DNA from: Microbulbifer sp. VAAF005
GTDB taxonomy: Bacteria > Pseudomonadota > Gammaproteobacteria > Pseudomonadales > Cellvibrionaceae
DNA: 64,000 nucleotides
Reading direction: 5' to 3'
NCBI RefSeq assembly: GCF_030012985.1
Contig: NZ_CP120233.1
Span: forward strand, 2,703,501-2,767,500
This document shows, in pieces, positions 40,901-48,473 of the stretch; positions within the stretch are counted from its first letter, which is position 1; every line of letters begins with the position of its first letter. A program made the position numbers and the translations under genes. The notes beneath the pieces are model-generated. The model made no database searches, was not told where the DNA came from, and was given only the letters and a program-made list of their open reading frames with translations.

Positions 40901-43900
40901 GCTGATATTTGCAGCATCCAGGGCGTTATCACCGGTGATGGTGAAGCTATCCGCATCACTGGTACCGGTCAGCACTAAGGTCTCTGCATCTGAAATGCCG
41001 GAAAACACTAAGGTGCCGGCGCTGACTTTTTTATCCGTGTCGGTGAGGGTCAGGCCATCGGTAAAGTTCGTGGCATCCAGGCTGTCACTACCATTGCCAA
41101 CCACCTCCGACATGTCGTAAACCGTCATATCATTGACTTCGACATCGCCGTCGGAGGTCAGAACAAACGCATCCGCATTGCTGCTACCCTCAAGGTTGGC
41201 ACTCACGGCAACCAGGCTTTCCACACCGCTGAAAGTAATACTGCTATTGGTTGCTTTGTTATCTTCAGTAGTCAGGGCCCAGTTTGCACCACTGGCACCA
41301 GTCACACTATCGTCACCGTCTGCGGCATCAATAGTAGTGCCAAATCCTGTCACAGTAATCTCATTGGCTGTGACTTCTGTAGCGCTCACTACGACAAAAG
41401 TATCGTTATTGCTAGAGCCGGCCAGGGTGCCGGCAGCCGTAATACTTTCAATATCGCTAAAGGTAATGGAGCTTGAGGTTGCTTCATTATCATTGCCGGT
41501 CAGGCTTACGGTGCTGATCGCGGTAACGCTGTCACTGCCGGTTCCCTCATCCCCGGCATCGACCGTGTCCACACTGCTAAAGTTGATGCTATTGGCAGTT
41601 AGGCTGTTATCACCGGTTACGACGAAGCTATCTGCTGAATCAGAGCCTTCAAGGCTATCCGCAGTGACGCTTTCAATATCACTAAACGTAATTAAGTTCG
41701 TTTCGGCTTCATTGGCTGTGCCGGTCAGGGATACGGTGCTGATCGCGGTAACACTGTCACTGCCTGTTCCCTCATCCCCCGCATCGACCGTGTCCACACT
41801 GCTAAAGTTGATGCTATTGGCAGTTAGGCTGTTATTACCGGTCACGACGAAGCTATCTGCTGAATCAGAGCCTTCGAGGCTATCCGCAGTGACGCTTTCA
41901 ATATCACTAAACGTAATTAAGTTCGTTTCGGCTTCATAGGCTGTGCCGGTCAGGGTTACGGTGCTGATCGCGGTAACACTGTCACTGCCGGTTCCCTCAT
42001 CCCCGGCATCGACCGTGTCCACACTGCTAAAGTTGATGCTATTGGCAGTTAGGCTGTTATCACCGGTTACGACGAAGCTATCTGCTGAATCAGAGCCTTC
42101 AAGGCTATCCGCAGTGACGCTTTCAATATCACTAAACGTAATTAAGTTCGTTTCGGCTTCATTGGCTGTGCCGGTCAGGGATACGGTGCTGATCGCGGTA
42201 ACACTGTCACTGCCTGTTCCCTCATCCCCCGCATCGACCGTGTCCACACTGCTAAAGTTGATGCTATTGGCAGTTAGGCTGTTATCACCGGTCACGACGA
42301 AGCTATCTGCTGAATCAGAGCCTTCGAGGCTATCCGCCGTGACGCTTTCAATATCACTAAACGTAATTGAGTTCGTTTCGGCTTCATTATCATTGCCGGT
42401 CAGGGTGACGGTGCTGATCGCGGTAACGCTGTCACTGCCTGTTCCCTCATCCCCGGCATTAACCGTGTCCACACTGCTAAAGTTGATGCTATTGGCAGTT
42501 AGGCTGTTATCACCGGTCACGACAAAGCTATCTGCTGAATCAGAGCCTTCGAGGCTATCCGCCGTGACGCTTTCAATATAACTAAACGTAATTGAGTTCG
42601 TTTCGGCTTCATTATCATTGCCGGTCAGGGTGACGGTGCTGATCGCGGTAACGCTGTCACTGCCTGTTCCCTCATTCCCGGCATTAACCGTGTCCACACT
42701 GCTAAAGTTGATGCTATTGGCAGTTAGGCTGTTATCACCGGTCACGACAAAGCTATCTGCTGAATCAGAGCCTTCAAGGCTATCCGCCGTGACGCTTTCA
42801 ATATAACTAAACGTAATTGAGTTCGTTTCGGCTTCATTGGCTGTGCCGGTCAGGGCTACGGTGCTGATCGCGGTAACGCTGTCACTGCCTGTTCCCTCAT
42901 CCCCGGCATTAACCGTGTCCACACTGCTAAAGTTGATACTATTAGCAGTTAAGCTGTTATCACCGGTCACGACAAAGCTATCTGCTGAATCAGAGCCTTC
43001 GAGGCTATCCGCCGTGACGCTTTCAATATAACTAAACGTAATTGAGTTCGTTTCGGCTTCATTATCATTGCCGGTCAGGGTGACGGTGCTGATCGCGGTA
43101 ACGCTGTCACTGCCTGTTCCCGCATCCCCGGCATTAACCGTGTCCACACTGCTAAAGTTGATGCTATTAGCAGTTAGGCTGTTATCACCGGTCACGACGA
43201 AGCTATCTGCTGAATCAGAGCCTTCAAGGCTATCCGCAGTGACGCTTTCAATATAACTAAACGTAATTGAGTTCGTTTCGGCTTCATTGGCTGTGCCGGT
43301 CAGGGTTACGGTGCTGATCGCGGTAACGCTGTCACTGCCTGTTCCCTCATCCCCGGCATTAACCGTGTCCACACTGCTAAAGTTGATGCTATTAGCAGTT
43401 AGGCTGTTATCACCGGTCACGACGAAGCTATCTGCTGAATCAGAGCCTTCGAGGCTATCCGCCGTGACGCTTTCAATATAACTAAACGTAATTGAGTTCG
43501 TTTCGGCTTCATTATCATTGCCGGTCAGGGTGACGGTGCTGATCGCGGTAACGCTGTCACTGCCTGTTCCCTCATCCCCGGCATTAACCGTGTCCACACT
43601 GCTAAAATTGATACTATTAGCAGTTAAGCTGTTATCACCGGTCACGACAAAGCTATCTGCTGAATCAGAGCCTTCGAGGCTATCCGCCGTGACGCTTTCA
43701 ATATAACTAAACGTAATTGAGTTCGTTTCGGCTTCATTATCATTGCCGGTCAGGGTGACGGTGCTGATCGCGGTAACGCTGTCACTGCCTGTTCCCGCAT
43801 CCCCGGCATTAACCGTGTCCACACTGCTAAAGTTGATACTATTAGCAGTTAGGCTGTTATCACCGGTCACGACAAAGCTATCTGCTGAATCAGAGCCTTC

Positions 43901-46372
43901 GAGGCTATCCGCCGTGACGCTTTCAATATAACTAAACGTAATTGAGTTCGTTTCGGCTTCATTGGCTGTGCCGGTCAGGGTGACGGTGCTGATCGCGGTA
44001 ACGCTGTCACTGCCTGTTCCCGCATCCCCCGCATCGACCGTGTCCACACTGCTAAAGTTGATGCTATTGGCAGTTAAGCTGTTATCACCGGTTACGACAA
44101 AGCTATCTGCTGAATCAGAGCCTTCGAGGCTATCCGCCGTGACGCTTTCAATATAACTAAACGTAATTGAGTTCGTTTCGGCTTCATTGGCTGTGCCGGT
44201 CAGGGTGACGGTGCTGATCGCGGTAACGCTGTCACCGTCTGCTCCCCCATCCCCTGCATCAACCTTGGTCACATCACTAAACCTGATGCCTTTGGCCCTT
44301 AGACTGTTATCACCCGTCACCTCGAAGCTATCTGCTGAATCAGAGCCTTCGAGGCTATCAACACTCATAGTGTCAATATTACTAAACGTAATTAAGTTTG
44401 TTTCGGCTTCATAGTCATTGTCGGTCAGGGTCGCAGTGCTGATTGCTGTGATATTGTTATCACCACCACCCAAATCAACTTCTTCAATACCAGAAAAGGA
44501 AATGGTATCGAGGGAAAATGCGTTGTCACCAGTAATGGTTATATCATCGTTATCATCTGACAATGTGAATTTATCTGAATCACTGCTGCCTGTAATAGTA
44601 CCGGCATTACTTACAGTAAGGTCGCCCAACGTATTTTCTGTTGCATCAGATCCGGTATCACTATATGAGTCATAACCTACGGTTAAATCAAAATTATAAA
44701 CATCGATAGTGCCTGAGTTAGTAAAAGCTCCGCCGGCCTGAATAATCAGGTCACTACTACCAGTGGCCTTAATAGTGGCTTTTGAATCGACTGTCACATC
44801 ACTGTAAGAAGTTAGCGTGAGTGTTGTATCCTCGCTCCAGCTAATACTTTCATTAACTAGGATGCCGTAGCCCCCATCATTTCTTGACTCTCCTGTATCA
44901 GTGACATTAATTACATAATTATTATTCTCTAGTCCTTCTTCAATTGATCCTGCGGTAATACAGTTCGACGCATCGCCACAGTCACCGTCACCCACGATAT
45001 CCATCCAACCCGGGTCCAACAACCAGGTGCCGGTCTCCCCATCCCCATAAGCAAGGGTGGAAACAAACATGTTGTCTTCATCCAGATTCAGGTAAATCTT
45101 GCCGGAAGTTTCTACCAGGCCGCCATCACCGCCGTCTTCCCCTGACTCGGCGAGAATCGTACCGCCAAAATCAGTAGTGTCATCGGCCCAGACAATAACG
45201 GTGCCACCATCGGCATCGCCAACACCGCTGGCATCGATATTGGCTTCTGCCGTGACCATGGTGGTTTCGGCATTACGAACATCTTCATTATTCCCCTGGT
45301 AGTCGCCGCCAATAAGGACTTCACCACCGGAGGAAGTACCACGGGCATCAATATTCCCGCTGACAACAACTTCATCACCCAAAACAGCAACGTAACCGCC
45401 ACTGCCAGAGTCAGCGGCTACCGAAATATCTCCGCTGTGCTCAGCAAAATCGCCCTCCAGGACAACCTCACCACCGGCGCTGCCGGATGCATCCAGAGTT
45501 CCACTATTGACGACCCCGGAACCCGATCCAAACAGGCGGATCTTGCCTCCGCTGGTATCAATACCACGAGCGGTTATTGTGCCTTCATTGTTTACTGCGG
45601 CAGTAAACAGGTCGCCGGAAACACTGGCTTCCATCACAACTTGGGCGCCGTCAATGGAACCTTCGTTTAATACGGCACTATCGAGGCCGAGGTCATTTTC
45701 CATAACCTCTTTAGTTACTTTGAGGCCGATCAAGCCATCCGCATCAAAAGTTAATAAAGCTTCATCAGCTGCTGCCAGGGTAACAAGTTCTGCACTGATT
45801 AAACCGCTAGAGGCATTTGTTACCTGCTTACCAACCAGGACTGCGCTGGACGCATTAATTACACCCCGGTTAATAACAACCCCTGAGGAACCCGACTCGC
45901 CTTTAAAGGCAAAATCGCCGTTCATAAAGTCTTCAGGGCTCATATCGAGCCCGGACGCGGTTATCGCACCGACATTAACTGTGGCTGTTTCGGTAAAGAG
46001 AACTCCTCGCGGGTTCACCAGGATAACGTGGCCGTTGGCTTCTATCGCACCTTGGATCGTGGTGACATCCTGATCCAGGATTCGGTTCAGTACGATAGAG
46101 GAGGAGTCCGGCTGCAGGAATTGAACCAGTTCCTCTTCACTTAAATTAAAAGAATCCCAGTCGATTGATAACAGGTCTGTTACCTGGTCGACCGTTGTTG
46201 TGGCCCCATCGACATCGATGGTGCCGCTACCGCCGGTTACCACACCGCCTTCAGGTCCAGCATGAACCATCGGACTGATCAGCCCTGCAAACAGGCCTGC
46301 ATAGGCAAAACTTGATACCTTAATGGCACTTGCTAATTTTCTTAACTCAAGCTTTTTGTCTTTGGCTTTCAT
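31985..46372 (-). CDS. Giant two-partner secretion adhesin (TpsA, filamentous haemagglutinin type)
   Basis: 4795 residues. Signal peptide 1-38 (cut after MVHA), then a TPS secretion domain (about 39-300) with SSIVLNRILDQDVTTIQG and VNPRGVLFTE, a variant of the NPNG motif. Much of the rest, from about residue 650 to 4200, consists of 75-residue modules (typified by SVTADSLEGSDSADSFVVTG and LTANSINFSSVDTVNAGDEG), broken by variant blocks (VSATEVTANEITVTGF; SDGDVEVNDMTVYDM). Asp/Ser/Thr-rich and very acidic, probably a long beta-helix. No protease or toxin domain is seen at the C-terminus (ends DLGDFNGGSAGH). It lies 59 bp behind the tpsB partner. Probably exported to the cell surface for attachment or biofilm. 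Confidence 0.93.
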   Translation of the reverse strand: MKAKDKKLELRKLASAIKVSSFAYAGLFAGLISPMVHAGPEGGVVTGGSGTIDVDGATTTVDQVTDLLSIDWDSFNLSEEELVQFLQPDSSSIVLNRILDQDVTTIQGAIEANGHVILVNPRGVLFTETATVNVGAITASGLDMSPEDFMNGDFAFKGESGSSGVVINRGVINASSAVLVGKQVTNASSGLISAELVTLAAADEALLTFDADGLIGLKVTKEVMENDLGLDSAVLNEGSIDGAQVVMEASVSGDLFTAAVNNEGTITARGIDTSGGKIRLFGSGSGVVNSGTLDASGSAGGEVVLEGDFAEHSGDISVAADSGSGGYVAVLGDEVVVSGNIDARGTSSGGEVLIGGDYQGNNEDVRNAETTMVTAEANIDASGVGDADGGTVIVWADDTTDFGGTILAESGEDGGDGGLVETSGKIYLNLDEDNMFVSTLAYGDGETGTWLLDPGWMDIVGDGDCGDASNCITAGSIEEGLENNNYVINVTDTGESRNDGGYGILVNESISWSEDTTLTLTSYSDVTVDSKATIKATGSSDLIIQAGGAFTNSGTIDVYNFDLTVGYDSYSDTGSDATENTLGDLTVSNAGTITGSSDSDKFTLSDDNDDITITGDNAFSLDTISFSGIEEVDLGGGDNNITAISTATLTDNDYEAETNLITFSNIDTMSVDSLEGSDSADSFEVTGDNSLRAKGIRFSDVTKVDAGDGGADGDSVTAISTVTLTGTANEAETNSITFSYIESVTADSLEGSDSADSFVVTGDNSLTANSINFSSVDTVDAGDAGTGSDSVTAISTVTLTGTANEAETNSITFSYIESVTADSLEGSDSADSFVVTGDNSLTANSINFSSVDTVNAGDAGTGSDSVTAISTVTLTGNDNEAETNSITFSYIESVTADSLEGSDSADSFVVTGDNSLTANSINFSSVDTVNAGDEGTGSDSVTAISTVTLTGNDNEAETNSITFSYIESVTADSLEGSDSADSFVVTGDNSLTANSINFSSVDTVNAGDEGTGSDSVTAISTVTLTGTANEAETNSITFSYIESVTADSLEGSDSADSFVVTGDNSLTANSINFSSVDTVNAGDAGTGSDSVTAISTVTLTGNDNEAETNSITFSYIESVTADSLEGSDSADSFVVTGDNSLTANSINFSSVDTVNAGDEGTGSDSVTAISTVALTGTANEAETNSITFSYIESVTADSLEGSDSADSFVVTGDNSLTANSINFSSVDTVNAGNEGTGSDSVTAISTVTLTGNDNEAETNSITFSYIESVTADSLEGSDSADSFVVTGDNSLTANSINFSSVDTVNAGDEGTGSDSVTAISTVTLTGNDNEAETNSITFSDIESVTADSLEGSDSADSFVVTGDNSLTANSINFSSVDTVDAGDEGTGSDSVTAISTVSLTGTANEAETNLITFSDIESVTADSLEGSDSADSFVVTGDNSLTANSINFSSVDTVDAGDEGTGSDSVTAISTVTLTGTAYEAETNLITFSDIESVTADSLEGSDSADSFVVTGNNSLTANSINFSSVDTVDAGDEGTGSDSVTAISTVSLTGTANEAETNLITFSDIESVTADSLEGSDSADSFVVTGDNSLTANSINFSSVDTVDAGDEGTGSDSVTAISTVSLTGNDNEATSSSITFSDIESITAAGTLAGSSNNDTFVVVSATEVTANEITVTGFGTTIDAADGDDSVTGASGANWALTTEDNKATNSSITFSGVESLVAVSANLEGSSNADAFVLTSDGDVEVNDMTVYDMSEVVGNGSDSLDATNFTDGLTLTDTDKKVSAGTLVFSGISDAETLVLTGTSDADSFTITGDNALDAANISFTSVTTVKAGDEGTGSDSVTATSTVSLTGNDNEATSSSITFSDIESITAAGTLAGSSNNDTFVVVSATEVTANEITVTGFGTTIDAADGDDSVTGASGANWALTTEDNKATNSSITFSGVESLVAVSANLEGSSNADAFVLTSDGDVEVNDMTVYDMSEVVGDGSDSLDATNFTDGLTLTGSTNEVSAGTLVFSGISDAETLALTGTSDADSFTITGDNALDAANISFTSVTTVDAGDEGTGSDSVTAISTVSLTGTANEAETNLITFSDIESVTADSLEGSDSADSFVVTGDNSLTANSINFSSVDTVDAGDEGTGSDSVTAISTVTLTGTAYEAETNLITFSDIESVTADSLEGSDSADSFVVTGDNSLTANSINFSSVDTVDAGDEGTGSDSVTAISTVTLTGTANEAETNSITFSDIESVTADSLEGSDSADSFVVTGDNSLTANSINFSSVDTVNAGDEGTGSDSVTAISTVTLTGTANEAETNSITFSYIESVTADSLEGSDSADSFVVTGNNSLTANSINFSSVDTVDAGDEGTGSDSVTAINTVSLTGTANEAETNLITFSDIESVTADSLEGSDSADSFVVTGDNSLTANSINFSSVDTVDAGDEGTGSDSVTAISTVSLTGTANEAETNLITFSDIESVTADSLEGSDSADSFVVTGDNSLTANSINFSSVDTVDAGDEGTGSDSVTAISTVTLTGTAYEAETNSITFSDIESVTADSLEGSDSADSFVVTGNNSLTANSINFSSVDTVDAGDEGTGSDSVTAISTVTLTGDDYEATTNSITFSDIESVSGGDLEGSGLSDTFEVTGNEALKANQIAFSNIDSVNAMAGTDSVTGASGQNWTLGSDDYEATNYGITFTGVETLVAVNANLVSTSSAEAFVLTSDGDVEVNEMSVSGMLAVVGNGSDSLDATNFTDGLTLTDTDKKVSAGTLVFSGISDAETLVLTGTSDADSFTITGDNALDAANISFTSVTTVKAGDEGTGSDSVTATSTVSLTGNDNEATSSSITFSDIESITAAGTLAGSSNNDTFVVVSATEVTANEITVTGFGTTIDAADGDDSVTGASGANWALTTEDNKATNSSITFSGVESLVAVSANLEGSSNADAFVLTSDGDVEVNDMTVYDMSEVVGDGSDSLDATNFTDGLTLTGSTNEVSAGTLVFSGISDAETLALTGTSDADSFTITGDNALDAANISFTSVTTVDAGDEGTGSDSVTAISTVSLTGTANEAETNLITFSDIESVTADSLEGSDSADSFVVTGDNSLTANSINFSSVDTVDAGDEGTGSDSVTAISTVTLTGTAYEAETNLITFSDIESVTADSLEGSDSADSFVVTGDNSLTANSINFSSVDTVDAGDEGTGSDSVTAISTVTLTGTANEAETNSITFSDIESVTADSLEGSDSADSFVVTGDNSLTANSINFSSVDTVNAGDEGTGSDSVTAISTVTLTGTANEAETNSITFSYIESVTADSLEGSDSADSFVVTGNNSLTANSINFSSVDTVDAGDEGTGSDSVTAINTVSLTGTANEAETNLITFSDIESVTADSLEGSDSADSFVVTGDNSLTANSINFSSVDTVDAGDEGTGSDSVTAISTVSLTGTANEAETNLITFSDIESVTADSLEGSDSADSFVVTGDNSLTANSINFSSVDTVDAGDEGTGSDSVTAISTVTLTGTAYEAETNLITFSDIESVTADSLEGSDSADSFVVTGNNSLTANSINFSSVDTVDAGDEGTGSDSVTAISTVSLTGTANEAETNLITFSDIESVTADSLEGSDSADSFVVTGDNSLTANSINFSSVDTVDAGDEGTGSDSVTAISTVTLTGTAYEAETNLITFSDIESVTADSLEGSDSADSFVVTGDNSLTANSINFSSVDTVDAGDAGTGSDSVTAISTVTLTGDDYEATTSSITFSDIESVSGGDLEGSAGNDTFEVTGNEALKANQIAFSDIDSVNAMDGTDSVTGASGQNWVLGSDTNEATNHGITFTGVETLVTVNANLEGYSNSTETFLLTSGGDVEVNDMTVSGMSEVVGNGDDILDATNFTDGLTLTDTDKKVSAGTLVFSGISDAETLVLTGTSDADSFTITGDNALEVAGINFTEVDTVEAGSGSDSVIGASGADWTLEGDDNEASSSGISFAGVDSLAVTDADLLGSSSADAFTLQSTGDIEVYSMTVSGMSAVDGQGGDDSLDASAYSDSLRLTGTDNQVTVAGLTFDGIVSAVTSALIGTTGADSFTIDGDNAATSYGIAFTGLSTINARTGDDTATGADGADWSLTGTDNEAVNSSITFTNIDNLTAVNADLVATTNDDAFVLQSDADVEVYSMTVSGMSAVDGNGGDDSLDASAYSDGLSLTGTDNQVAAGSLSFYNISSAVTSVLTNTYDSAEFQLQGDQALETAGISFTGLEEVNTSGSNDTLVATDSDDDFTLSSDGDISVAGIDFSGLETVDGAGGSDTVSADGATWTSTSSGNSLVEGSVEAEVNGLTVYFDNLELVEGAGSYIGQDIDGEYEFSALDTMTIGGVTFADLDSVAAGSGTDTVYGADIDAVWDINDSEHTVSSGGESLTITGIESITAGSGADEFNLNGGELTGIDTGAGSDTVTFSGTVIDSISLGAGNDLLTVETDIGQDVELAGGGGSDDFQYNLSGATWEIYSSGNQVGNFSFTGFEYLDNTSDSITVLTDRAFDFEDGGNRSESFNKNGAGLQFSDMRLGYDGEGDIYVTSSSTDTIGGSLTADRAELVVGGDVDIETDVSVLGVATSGADIDISVLAAGDLVIDEIDAGRGTVSLASSSFGILTAETYGDTHITASAVTLGTETELWTIIGEATNPLRMDVTNTLDIYSVSYYEPDFIGQIPTVTSTGDELQSVAGAQASQGLKSAVQNAVEDFSHVDPAIFSAVKPYSSGVDAVNSPEMRLKSGELSPAVASAAEEAETTPKFDAELELGTSDAPSDIAVDLGDFNGGSAGH
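33900..44450 (-). repeat. Array of about 45 near-identical 225-bp coding modules
   Basis: Successive copies are 225 bp apart over much of the array (for example unit starts near 43068, 43518 and 43743) and differ at only a few bases. Variable positions recur in mosaic combinations (N/D before AGD; YI/DI before ESVT; T or ND after TG). This is the pattern left by unequal exchange and gene conversion. Coordinates are approximate at the edges, and the module count is estimated from length. Confidence 0.85.
35630..41104 (-). repeat. Higher-order duplication of about 2.54 kb inside the adhesin
   Basis: Bases 35630-38173 recur, nearly unchanged, at 38561-41104, an offset of 2931 bp (977 codons). 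The match includes several 75-residue modules and the variant block containing TVYDMSEVVG. A partial third copy of the variant block begins near 41133. The module count in front of the block differs between copies by two units (offset 3381 further left), showing independent later change. Confidence 0.85.
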
Positions 46373-46431
46373 ACCAGCACCTTGCGAAGAGGAACCTTGC
46401 TACTTTTAAGTTTCGAGGAAACAGTATTTGT

Positions 46432-48393
46432 TCAGTTATAAAAAACGGAGAAATCAGCGTAGACGGTGGGTTCGTCTTCACCAATTGCAATATTCGTTAT
46501 CGAGGAACTCGACATAATTGGCCAAGCGACAGAGACCTTACTTGAGAAGCTGTCACTCCAATTCATCTTAAACAGCATTCCGCCTCCGGAGAATCGAGCC
46601 CAGTCATCCTCCACAGTCTCCTCATAGTTATTCACATAGCCATAGCCCACATCGGCAATCAGTGCTACTTGGAAAATGTCATTTAAACGCTGATTAAACA
46701 GGATCGGGTTCATGAACTCAGGGAAGTTGAGGTACCACTCTGCGGTAACCACTGCCCCAATATCTGCAGAGAAATCTCTTGCTGAGAACGCGCGCACGCC
46801 ATTGGCGCCACCGAGGGATAATTGCTCAAACCCTGGCAGATTACTCTCACTGTATTGAGCTCTTCCTTTCACGATTAACCTTGAACGATCATCAGTAAAA
46901 GGCATGGGTAAAAAGAGCAGTGAGCTGGTGTTAATTGCCAGTTTATTAAAGTCGTCCCCTCTTCCCTCTTCAACCGTATTTTGATGCTCACCATATTGTG
47001 CTGTAGCACTCAAAACATTGAGCATTGGAATGAAGCCACTGGAAAGGCTATCCATATAAAAACCGACTTCACTGCCATAGACGTGGTCATTAGTGAATTC
47101 AATAATGCCATCAAGGTCTGATTTCTTTTCTGTCAGACCGAAAGAGCCAGTGAGATTGAAATCCCTGGAGCGTCGGAATTTATGGTCTAAAGACAATGCA
47201 TAACTTTTATTAACACCGGAAATTTCCAGTAAGTTAATTACGTTATCTTCATCGGTCTCATCGTAAAGACTAAATTCATTATGATCGGCAGATATTTCCA
47301 GGCGGGTGCGAGGGCCAAATAACGGGAAGCTATATCTGAACTGGCCGAGGTCAGAACCAAAATCGTCATCTGACTCAGGGTTTGATTTCAAATATCCCAG
47401 GGTCAATGCATCACCAAACCCAAGGGGGTTCAACCAGTCGACAGTTGCGTAAAGTCGCTCACTACCGGTATACAGTGAACCGTGGTTATCAGCCCTGAAA
47501 GTTGCACGCCAGGAGTCTGATTCGCGCACTTTTAAATTGAGCTTGGTTTCACCAGGGTTATCCCCCGCACTGAAATACCCAGTAACATTTAATCCGGGCA
47601 AGTCGTTAAGTAAATATAACCCTTCCTCGATATTCTCATGATTTACCAGGTGGCCGCGCTGCTCTTCGAAGGGCTCCGCCAGTTTTTCGTCTGAGTAATT
47701 TTCGTTATCTTCTGCAACAACCTGTCCGAGGAGTCCCTCTTGTACGGTAAGAGTGACCACCCCATTTTCTACATCTTGAGCGGGAATTTGCACTTGGGCC
47801 AAAAACAGCCCCTGGCGACGATAGAAACTTGTCAGTTCTGCGGCGATCTCTTCGAGATCTCCATAACTTAAGCCTCTTTCTCTATTTTGTTTTTCAATTA
47901 CACCGACCAGTTTCTTGAGCTCCGCTGGCCCCAAGCCACCTGGATTAAACTGGGCGTTCATGTTGCCGAGCAATATTGCCAGCTCTTCAAGGTTATCTAC
48001 GGTGTAACCGCTAGCGAGAATTTGATCCTCTTTCATGAATTTTGCCCGAAGATCCTCTGCCATTTCCTCTACAACTTCTCGGGAAATACCAAACTCTGGA
48101 AACTCTTCTAAGCGGTGAAACTTGAATTCTTTTACAGTGATCCGCGGTCCCTGGTTCCTCTCGGAGACCTCAGGGATTTCAGTGTTTAAGTTGGGATCTT
48201 CTGCTTCATAAGTACGCTGCAGGAAATCTTTAGTTACATCCACCTCAGTAATTGTGGAGGTATCCTGATTAAAGGCTTCCCGGACCCGGCTGCGAAAACT
48301 GGATCCATCATCCTGGGCAAAAACCGGTACTTGCGATACAAGAAAGCCAGCACCAATAAATAATGCCAACTTACTTTTTTCTAGCCCAAGCAT
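46432..48393 (-). CDS. Two-partner secretion transporter (TpsB/FhaC/ShlB family)
   Basis: 653 residues. Outer-membrane Omp85-type pore that secretes the adjacent adhesin. Signal peptide 1-26 (VPVFAQ). POTRA-like domains at about 85-275 (ITVKEFKFHRLEEFPEFGIS; GVVTLTVQEGLLGQVVAED), then a C-terminal beta barrel with the loop-6-type motif GGANGVRAFSARDF (VRAF in place of the common VRGY/F). GGGGG precedes the ATG. Same strand as, and just upstream of, tpsA, as in most two-partner systems; the pairing is specific by position. Confidence 0.94.
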   Translation of the reverse strand: MLGLEKSKLALFIGAGFLVSQVPVFAQDDGSSFRSRVREAFNQDTSTITEVDVTKDFLQRTYEAEDPNLNTEIPEVSERNQGPRITVKEFKFHRLEEFPEFGISREVVEEMAEDLRAKFMKEDQILASGYTVDNLEELAILLGNMNAQFNPGGLGPAELKKLVGVIEKQNRERGLSYGDLEEIAAELTSFYRRQGLFLAQVQIPAQDVENGVVTLTVQEGLLGQVVAEDNENYSDEKLAEPFEEQRGHLVNHENIEEGLYLLNDLPGLNVTGYFSAGDNPGETKLNLKVRESDSWRATFRADNHGSLYTGSERLYATVDWLNPLGFGDALTLGYLKSNPESDDDFGSDLGQFRYSFPLFGPRTRLEISADHNEFSLYDETDEDNVINLLEISGVNKSYALSLDHKFRRSRDFNLTGSFGLTEKKSDLDGIIEFTNDHVYGSEVGFYMDSLSSGFIPMLNVLSATAQYGEHQNTVEEGRGDDFNKLAINTSSLLFLPMPFTDDRSRLIVKGRAQYSESNLPGFEQLSLGGANGVRAFSARDFSADIGAVVTAEWYLNFPEFMNPILFNQRLNDIFQVALIADVGYGYVNNYEETVEDDWARFSGGGMLFKMNWSDSFSSKVSVAWPIMSSSSITNIAIGEDEPTVYADFSVFYN

Positions 48394-48473
48394 ATTTCCC
48401 CCAGTCTTAATCTCTAAATTTTTAATCTAACCAACTTGACTATCGTATCGACATTCGCTGGTAATTGTTTAAC

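Noticed and set aside
33900..44450. Regular repeats that could suggest a CRISPR array
   Set aside because: The unit is 225 bp, lies wholly in one open frame, and has no unique spacers or cas genes.
33474..44675. Long ladder of plus-strand open frames of 60-268 codons through the adhesin region
   Set aside because: They repeat every 225 bp and are antisense shadows of the repeat array. They have no SD, identical composition, and stop and start with the module period.
31735..46372. tRNA-Leu as an attachment site for an island containing the adhesin
   Set aside because: No integrase, no direct repeat of the tRNA 3' end and no mobility gene was found between the tRNA and the T6SS.
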